A DNA stretch of 64,000 nucleotides, taken from assembly GCF_900100855.1 (NCBI RefSeq), contig NZ_FNCB01000008.1, positions 25,468 to 89,467 on the forward strand, given 5' to 3'. This document shows, one piece after another, positions 59,477 to 64,000 of this stretch. Numbering within the stretch: position 1 is the first letter of the stretch; the number at the start of each line of letters is the position of its first letter. The position numbers and the translations under genes are program-made. The stretch is from Idiomarina zobellii. GTDB lineage: Bacteria > Pseudomonadota > Gammaproteobacteria > Enterobacterales > Alteromonadaceae. Below the pieces are notes generated by a model. It was not told the origin of the DNA, did no database searches, and saw only the letters and a list, made by a program, of their open reading frames with translations.

Positions 59477-60166
59477 TTAGAAATGGACTTCTAGGCCTAC
59501 AAAAGGACCTTTAAAGGTTACATCGGAATAAATATCGTCAACGTCATCTAACTCAATGACAGAGTGGCGGTAACCGGCATGCAAATTAAAGTCGATCGCC
59601 AGGTTTTCAACCAAGCGATATTCGATACCAATTTGGGCATCCTGCACTTTTGAGTCTTTCACACTCAGCGCACTCACTTCAGCAAACAACGTAAGATCGG
59701 TCATCGGAATACCAACGCGTGTTGCCAAGTAACCGGTAGGAACAGTGACAGAAAAGTCCTGGCGCCCAAATGTTGTGCTCACCGGCGTGCGAACCGTACC
59801 ATCAAAATCCATTGCATTAATACCAGCGTCAAACGAGATAATGTCGTTATCGAAAAACTCGTAATAAAAAATATAGTCGCGATGGCTAAAGTCATTACGT
59901 CCATATCCACCGTCAAACTCAAGTGAGTTTTCACGTATTTTTACATTAGGAATTAATGGGATAGGGTGCTCTAGTGCTGCGTAATAACTGTTTTGTCCTT
60001 TGTCCTCGAAGCCAGGGGGAAATACTTCCGAACCAACGCCATACTCACCGCTGGCATCGGTATCCCAGTATTGGCCACCAACATATAAACCTAAAACAGT
60101 GTCTGCGTTTGCAAGTTGAGGTGTTAGCGCCAAAGCAGCGGCGAGCATAATGCTTTTTTTATACAT
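59477..60166 (-). CDS. outer-membrane beta-barrel protein, TIGR04219-like
   Basis: 229 aa from the ATG at 60166, five bases after AAGGA (an ATG two codons upstream is too close). It has a signal peptide ending ANA-D near residue 21 and then alternating amphipathic strands ending in FVGLEVHF, with a terminal aromatic residue, as expected of an outer-membrane barrel. I place it in the TIGR04219 barrel family by sequence resemblance. It follows the copper-chaperone-like gene after 21 nt, so the two are probably co-transcribed. Substrate unknown. Confidence 0.8.
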   Translation of the reverse strand: MYKKSIMLAAALALTPQLANADTVLGLYVGGQYWDTDASGEYGVGSEVFPPGFEDKGQNSYYAALEHPIPLIPNVKIRENSLEFDGGYGRNDFSHRDYIFYYEFFDNDIISFDAGINAMDFDGTVRTPVSTTFGRQDFSVTVPTGYLATRVGIPMTDLTLFAEVSALSVKDSKVQDAQIGIEYRLVENLAIDFNLHAGYRHSVIELDDVDDIYSDVTFKGPFVGLEVHF

Positions 60167-60187
60167 GTTCATCCTTAATACAACGTT

Positions 60188-60601
60188 TTATTTAACACGA
60201 ATAGTAACTGGCTGGGTTTCACCATTGGTAAAGTGTAATTGCAAATCAAACGATTGCCCACTTTTCAGCGGTGACAAGAGTCCAAATAACATGAAGTGAT
60301 AGCTTCCAGGTTCAAAGGTTATTTGTTCATTTGGAGGTAATTCAAGCGCCTTTACCTGTTGCATCGACATCATTCCATCGGTCATCACATGAGTATGGAC
60401 TTCTACCTTGTCTGCAACGGAACCGCTCACGCCCTTTATAATCAGGACTTCTTGAGACGGGTTGGCTAACTTGCCGTAAGCGGCTCCATTCTCCGCTCCG
60501 GGTATGCTTTCTCGCGCCCAGCCTTCGGAAAAAGTAACGACATCGGCGTATACCGTCGATGTCATTAATAGTGTAAAAATACCAGCCAGTAATGTACGCA
60601 T
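60188..60601 (-). CDS. PCu(A)C family periplasmic copper chaperone
   Basis: 137 aa with a signal peptide (MRTLLAGIFTLLMTSTVYA). The copper-binding His/Met pattern is present: VEVHTHVMTDGMMSMQQV, then YHFMLFGLL. This family passes copper to cytochrome oxidase Cu(A) sites or to other periplasmic targets. The ATG at 60601 has GGA six bases upstream; an ATG two codons earlier is the alternative. It is flanked by a small membrane protein upstream and the TIGR04219-like barrel downstream; no cytochrome oxidase gene is nearby. Confidence 0.9.
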   Translation of the reverse strand: MRTLLAGIFTLLMTSTVYADVVTFSEGWARESIPGAENGAAYGKLANPSQEVLIIKGVSGSVADKVEVHTHVMTDGMMSMQQVKALELPPNEQITFEPGSYHFMLFGLLSPLKSGQSFDLQLHFTNGETQPVTIRVK

Positions 60602-60645
60602 TGTCATTCCAGTAATCAGCTTATAATGCGCTATCTTACACTTAA

Positions 60646-60963
60646 TTAAGGAGCCCTAGAAACCCTCGGTTTGCGAAACACTAAGTAAAGAACGAAAAGA
60701 CAGAGTAAAAGTGGCCAGAAAAAGCTAATTCCACTTAGCACCAGTGCTATAAACGCTGCGCAGAAGCCAAGTAGCGTGCTCCCGAATATCGACGTCACGA
60801 TGAAGAAAATACCACCGACGACCAGTAACCAAACAATTAGTGACACCGAAAGCTCAACTGCAGCCCCTAAGATAGAAGCGGTTAAGGCAACAATCTCGTC
60901 CCCAAACAATAGAAACGCGATAACGGCAATTACAATGATCCAAACAGTTTTCTTGTCTGACAT
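60646..60963 (-). CDS. small hydrophobic membrane protein
   Basis: 105 aa from the ATG at 60963 (a GTG four codons earlier is possible). Three hydrophobic stretches, about TVWIIVIAVIAFLLFG, VSLIVWLLVVGGIFFIVTSI and FCAAFIALVLSGISFF, run on into a fourth, and the protein ends in a basic FRKPRVSRAP tail, likely cytoplasmic. I do not recognise the family. It is 44 nt upstream of the copper-chaperone-like gene on the same strand. Confidence 0.65.
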   Translation of the reverse strand: MSDKKTVWIIVIAVIAFLLFGDEIVALTASILGAAVELSVSLIVWLLVVGGIFFIVTSIFGSTLLGFCAAFIALVLSGISFFWPLLLCLFVLYLVFRKPRVSRAP

Positions 60964-61074
60964 AATCTTATCCACACCTATTAAATCATTTTAATAGTAT
61001 TGCTTTCATAAACCATGCCAATGAGTAACTCTCTGTTTTTAAAGTTTTTTTGGAAAAAAGATGTTGGCGGAAAT

Positions 61075-61103
61075 AAAAAAACCGCCAAATAATGGCGGTT
61101 TTT
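61075..61103. terminator. bidirectional intrinsic terminator after the TonB-dependent receptor
   Basis: ACCGCCA/TGGCGGT stem with an AATAA-type loop, six A on one side and five T on the other. It lies just beyond the receptor stop codon and can end its minus-strand transcript. Confidence 0.85.
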
Positions 61104-61120
61104 ACTAAGTTTTCGATAAT

Positions 61121-63550
61121 TTAGAACTTGTACTCAACTTCGGAATAGAAGTAAGCGCCGTTGAATCCAATAGGCGAGTTTGTATTAGGATACTTAAATA
61201 TCGTATCAAACGCGCTCTCTACCGGTTGCTCTTCTGGATACTCACTAAACACGTTCTGGCCACCAACGATTAAGCTGAGGTCATCAGAAAATGCGTATTT
61301 CACTGAAATGTCAGTCACCCAATTGGGTCCATAAGTATCATTGGCTTCTTCGGCAGTCTCTCCTGTGTCGTAATCACCAATAATATAAGTTCCAAAGTAA
61401 TTAAAACGTACGTCTGTTTTCCAGTTTCCTAATGAATGAGTAAAGCCCAACGAGCCACTATGATCTGGTGTTGAATCGGTCATACGGATTTTTTCGTCAT
61501 AATCGAATAATACCGACTCAAGCCCATCAAAAAGTGGCGGCAAATTAACTGATTCTATTTCCGTGTTATTAAAGCCATAAGCAAGTTGTGCTTTTAGCTC
61601 ACCAAAGTCATTTAAGCTAAATGTCTTGCTAGCAACAATATCCAAGCCTTCTGTTTTTGTATCAACTGCATTGATAAAAAACCGGGCATTTTCTGCGGAC
61701 ACCGTGCTTAGCGCATCGGCTACAGCCGGCGAGTCACCCGGAAACACTTGGTTTGATAAAATAATGCGGTCATCAATATTGATTCGGAAATAGTCTAATG
61801 TAATGGCCAAACCGTCATAACCATTCCAGACAATACCTGCGCTGATACTGTCAGATTCTTCTGGTTCAAGATCAGGGATATTCAAAGCATCTGTAACCGG
61901 ACTCAGAGAGTTAAAGGTTCCAGAGCGTTGCAGAACTGTCTCACCATCAACATCAACAGCCAGAGTCGAGATGTTGGTGAAATAAAGTTGTTGGGCACTG
62001 GGTGCTCTAAAACCGGTATTAACCGCGCCACGTACCGCTATTCTGTCCGTAATGTCGTAGCGTCCCGATACCTTCCAGCTCGTATTGTCACCAAAGTCTG
62101 AATAGTCTTCATAGCGTACCGCTGCGCCCCACATAAAGTCTGTAGTTAGCTGGTTTTCGGTTTCGAAGTACACGCCAACATTGTCACGGCTTTGGTTAAC
62201 TTCTGCGTCAGGTCTAAAGCCTGTGTAGCCCTGACTCCCGGCAGGACGATCCTCGTAACCACCGTTAATATAAGACGCCTCTTCACCAGCTTCAATTTGG
62301 TAAGTGTTGTCGCGGTAGCTCACACCAAACGCAATCGATAAATCAGAATTGTTCACAAACGGGACAAAACGCTGAGCATCGAATGTGATATTCGATTCTT
62401 CGTTCGTCAGAGTTCCCGCATCGAACGAGGTTGGAGTTACGTCAGGCCCCAGAGATGCATTCAATGAGTTCTCAACATTATATTGGAACTCACTAACACC
62501 ATAACCACCACTAAAATCTAAAGTCCATTCACCCAAGTACCACTCATAACCGGCGTACATAGAGTAGTCTTTAACATCAGGTGCTAGAATAGGCAGAAAC
62601 CCGTCAGGGTAGATTTCAGTCAACGTGTTACTTTGAATCGCTCTTCTGTAAAAAGCCCCGGACTCAGATTTACGGTCACTCATGCCGCCAAAAGCATAAA
62701 TCCTACCGTCGCCCAAAGTCATATCGAAGTTAGCAAATAAAGAGGCGTTTTCGTATTCAGCTTGGCCAATATGAAAACTTTGTCTATCAAAGGTCTCTTC
62801 TCGGGGATCTGGGTCACCGTTTTCAAGCAATGGATACTGTTGCCGAGTATCTGGACCTGCTCTATTGGTACGGTTTTTATGTTGAAGTTCTCCAGACACC
62901 GTTAACGCACCGTCTTCGCCCACCGAAAATCCAGTACTAGCCGATGCGCGCCATTGTTCACCATCGCCTTTATGTGTTTGGCCAAGCTGAAAGCTCGCAC
63001 TACCGCCTTCTGAATTGTCTTTCAATACAACGTTAATCACACCAGCAATAGCATCTGAGCCGTAAAGTGCAGCAGCGCCATCTCTTAAGACCTCAATGCG
63101 TTTTATGGCCGACATTGGTATAGCGTTAAGGTCAACGTTTGAGCTACCCCGCCCCGTTGTCCCATTCAAGTGGACTAAAGCAGAGCTGTGACGGCGTTTG
63201 CCGTTGATAAGGACGAGCGTATGATCAGGCGATAAACCTCTTAGCGAGGCTGGTCTAACAGCGTCACTGCCATCCGTAATAGAAGATGATGGGAAGTTAA
63301 AACTTGGTACAGCATATTGAAGTGCTTTTGCTGTATCGGTCATTCCTGTGGCAGCTAGATCTTCTCCGCTAATAATGTCGACTGGCGCTGCACCGTCAGT
63401 TGCTGTTCTCATTGATAAACGAGAGCCTACAACCTGAATAACCTCTTCTACCTCTGCACTGTCATTTGTATCGGCGTTTTGTGCTAATGCTACTGGAGCG
63501 ACAAGAAAACTACTAGCCAAAGCTAGTGTTATAGGATTTATACGTTTCAT
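61121..63550 (-). CDS. TonB-dependent outer-membrane receptor
   Basis: 809 aa with a signal peptide (MKRINPITLALASSFLVAPVALA), a TonB-box-like EEVIQVVGSR, a plug domain (about 45-175) and a 22-strand-type barrel ending in EVEYKF, the C-terminal aromatic needed for Bam insertion. The plug segments RPASLRGLSPDHTLVLINGK and EVLRDGAAALYGSDAIAGVI are of a broad receptor group seen often in marine Alteromonadales. No adjacent ABC or regulator gene gives the substrate, and I see no clear Fur box upstream. The long periplasmic leader typical of FecA-like transducers is absent. Confidence 0.93.
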   Translation of the reverse strand: MKRINPITLALASSFLVAPVALAQNADTNDSAEVEEVIQVVGSRLSMRTATDGAAPVDIISGEDLAATGMTDTAKALQYAVPSFNFPSSSITDGSDAVRPASLRGLSPDHTLVLINGKRRHSSALVHLNGTTGRGSSNVDLNAIPMSAIKRIEVLRDGAAALYGSDAIAGVINVVLKDNSEGGSASFQLGQTHKGDGEQWRASASTGFSVGEDGALTVSGELQHKNRTNRAGPDTRQQYPLLENGDPDPREETFDRQSFHIGQAEYENASLFANFDMTLGDGRIYAFGGMSDRKSESGAFYRRAIQSNTLTEIYPDGFLPILAPDVKDYSMYAGYEWYLGEWTLDFSGGYGVSEFQYNVENSLNASLGPDVTPTSFDAGTLTNEESNITFDAQRFVPFVNNSDLSIAFGVSYRDNTYQIEAGEEASYINGGYEDRPAGSQGYTGFRPDAEVNQSRDNVGVYFETENQLTTDFMWGAAVRYEDYSDFGDNTSWKVSGRYDITDRIAVRGAVNTGFRAPSAQQLYFTNISTLAVDVDGETVLQRSGTFNSLSPVTDALNIPDLEPEESDSISAGIVWNGYDGLAITLDYFRINIDDRIILSNQVFPGDSPAVADALSTVSAENARFFINAVDTKTEGLDIVASKTFSLNDFGELKAQLAYGFNNTEIESVNLPPLFDGLESVLFDYDEKIRMTDSTPDHSGSLGFTHSLGNWKTDVRFNYFGTYIIGDYDTGETAEEANDTYGPNWVTDISVKYAFSDDLSLIVGGQNVFSEYPEEQPVESAFDTIFKYPNTNSPIGFNGAYFYSEVEYKF

Positions 63551-63700
63551 ACTGCTGTTCTCCCCATTTATATGTAATGTAAATATAGCAGTGAAAACGC
63601 AATTTGGTTCAGTCCTGTTAGCGATGACATATAAACATTTGTTATAAGCACCCTAAGGTTATTGCATCAGGTGTGATGGCAGTTCCGGGAGGACGGGCAT
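63551..63700. other. intergenic region upstream of the TonB-dependent receptor
   Basis: The start region has a plausible ribosome binding site (GGGGAG about ten bases before the ATG, minus strand). The rest is AT-rich, with no ORF, no confident -35/-10 pair and no Fur-box palindrome that I can see. Confidence 0.5.
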
Positions 63701-63730
63701 AAAAAAAGCCCCCAGCATCAGCTGAGGGCT
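63701..63730 (-). terminator. intrinsic terminator following the partial 5S tail
   Basis: Minus-strand stem of 10 bp (one G-U), AGCCCTCAGC against GCTGGGGGCT with a 4-nt loop, then seven T. It sits downstream of the 21-nt 5S tail copy and would be a second stop for the rRNA operon. Confidence 0.85.
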
Positions 63731-63740
63731 TCTTAGATTT

Positions 63741-63761
63741 GAAGTCTGGCGGTGTCCTACT
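63741..63761 (-). pseudogene. 5S rRNA 3'-tail remnant
   Basis: A 21-nt exact copy of the 3' end of the neighbouring 5S gene (63911-63931), also sharing much of the flank toward its terminator. The remaining 5S body is missing and replaced by the hairpin-rich stretch at 63769-63833, so it cannot be a functional 5S gene. Confidence 0.7.
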
Positions 63762-63768
63762 TTACTCC

Positions 63769-63833
63769 GGGCTTCCTGCCCTCCGCCCTTCGGGCCGCAC
63801 TAACGTGCGTTCAAAATCGCTCCCGGCGATTTT
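63769..63833. repeat. cluster of four short hairpins between the 5S copies
   Basis: Four consecutive inverted repeats: GGGC/GCCC (63769-63781), GCCC/GGGC (63785-63795), GCAC/GTGC (63797-63808) and AAAATCGC/GCGATTTT (63813-63833). They are flanked by the 5S remnant on one side and the true 5S terminator on the other. The arrangement is reminiscent of REP-like elements, but no repeat family is identified. Confidence 0.55.
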
Positions 63834-63871
63834 GTCACATGCCCATGCTCGAGTAGCACAACACACAAAAT

Positions 63872-63905
63872 AAAAAGCCCCAGCCAAAATCGGCTGGGGC
63901 TCTTT
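63872..63905 (-). terminator. intrinsic terminator of the rRNA operon
   Basis: Perfect 10-bp stem AGCCCCAGCC/GGCTGGGGCT with a 6-nt loop, followed on the minus strand by a T tract. It lies six bases beyond the 5S 3' end. Confidence 0.9.
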
Positions 63906-63910
63906 TATTT

Positions 63911-64000
63911 GAAGTCTGGCGGTGTCCTACTCTCGCATGGGGAGACCCCACACTACCATCGGCGCTGGTGTGTTTCACTGCTGAGTTCGGGATGGATTCA
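63911..64000 (-). rRNA. rrf: 5S ribosomal RNA, 5' end beyond the window
   Basis: The reverse complement reads as the last ~90 nt of a bacterial 5S: it includes the CCCGAACTCAG block, GCGCCGATGGTAGTGTGGGG and the CCCATGCGAGAGTAGG helix, ending CCGCCAGACTTC. About 25-30 nt at the 5' end are outside the window, as are the presumed 23S and 16S genes. A perfect terminator follows. Confidence 0.95.

Noticed and set aside
63551..63700. Fur box upstream of the TonB-dependent receptor
   Set aside because: No palindrome close to the 19-bp Fur consensus could be found, so iron control is not claimed.
1..64000. CRISPR arrays, insertion sequences, prophage genes and tRNA genes
   Set aside because: No regularly spaced repeats, transposase or phage-like proteins, or cloverleaf-like segments were noticed; a dedicated search was not possible.

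Overview
The window is a gene-dense chromosomal stretch (roughly 48% GC by eye) from a gammaproteobacterium. The gene content and order point to a marine Alteromonadales-type organism, most likely near Idiomarina. This rests on neighbourhoods such as metK-tkt next to rsmE-gshB-yqgE-ruvX, lptD-surA-pdxA-rsmA-apaG-apaH, rapA-rluA, dksA-gluQ-pcnB-folK-panB-panC, tyrS-mepM-anmK with erpA, and a PLP-type aspartate decarboxylase beside panBC. It is inferred from gene content, not from a database match. I see no prophage, insertion sequence, CRISPR array or tRNA gene.

Layout. 1-8.5 kb: a partial transketolase and metK on the minus strand, probably MetJ-controlled; divergent rsmE-gshB-yqgE-ruvX; an unrecognised 96-aa protein; a secreted transglutaminase-like protein; phoH. 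8.6-15.3 kb: rapA-rluA, a DUF3530 protein, then minus-strand amgK-murU-djlA. 15.4-24 kb: lptD-surA-pdxA-rsmA-apaG-apaH and a chemotaxis receptor. 24.1-35.1 kb: tyrS, mepM, anmK, pepQ, erpA, a coiled-coil membrane protein, a ClC antiporter, hemJ, pyrB and hemL. 35.1-41.2 kb: hrpB-mrcB and a PepB-type aminopeptidase. 41.2-47 kb: sfsA-dksA-gluQ-pcnB-folK-panB-panC. 47-53 kb (minus): mpl-ubiX-yadG-yadH, a TrmB-like methyltransferase and panP. 53.1-57.2 kb: fbp, ppa and a three-gene ABC/FtsX/DUF3299 cluster with a His-rich loop. 57.2-63.6 kb (minus): a response regulator with degenerate GGDEF and intact EAL domains, an outer-membrane barrel protein, a PCu(A)C copper chaperone, a small membrane protein and a TonB-dependent receptor. 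63.7-64 kb: the 3' end of an rRNA operon, with a truncated 5S and a second partial 5S tail plus terminator.

Functional threads. (1) Cell-wall synthesis and recycling: amgK, murU, anmK, mpl, mepM, mrcB, plus the outer-membrane factors lptD and surA; together these fit the MupP/AmgK/MurU recycling route. (2) Pantothenate: panB and panC, with the beta-alanine supplier panP next door. (3) RNA metabolism: rsmE, rsmA, rluA, ruvX, gluQ, pcnB, a TrmB-like enzyme, dksA and rapA. (4) Possible metal handling: the ABC/FtsX/DUF3299 set and the PCu(A)C gene.

The region is mostly conserved housekeeping. The observations most worth checking are an apparent AUU start for pcnB, stem-loops whose 3' arm carries the Shine-Dalgarno of tktA and of pepQ, the duplicated 5S tail with an interposed hairpin cluster, tandem Met-box-like octamers, and an orphan terminator between divergent genes. 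I found no convincing previously undescribed multi-gene system.
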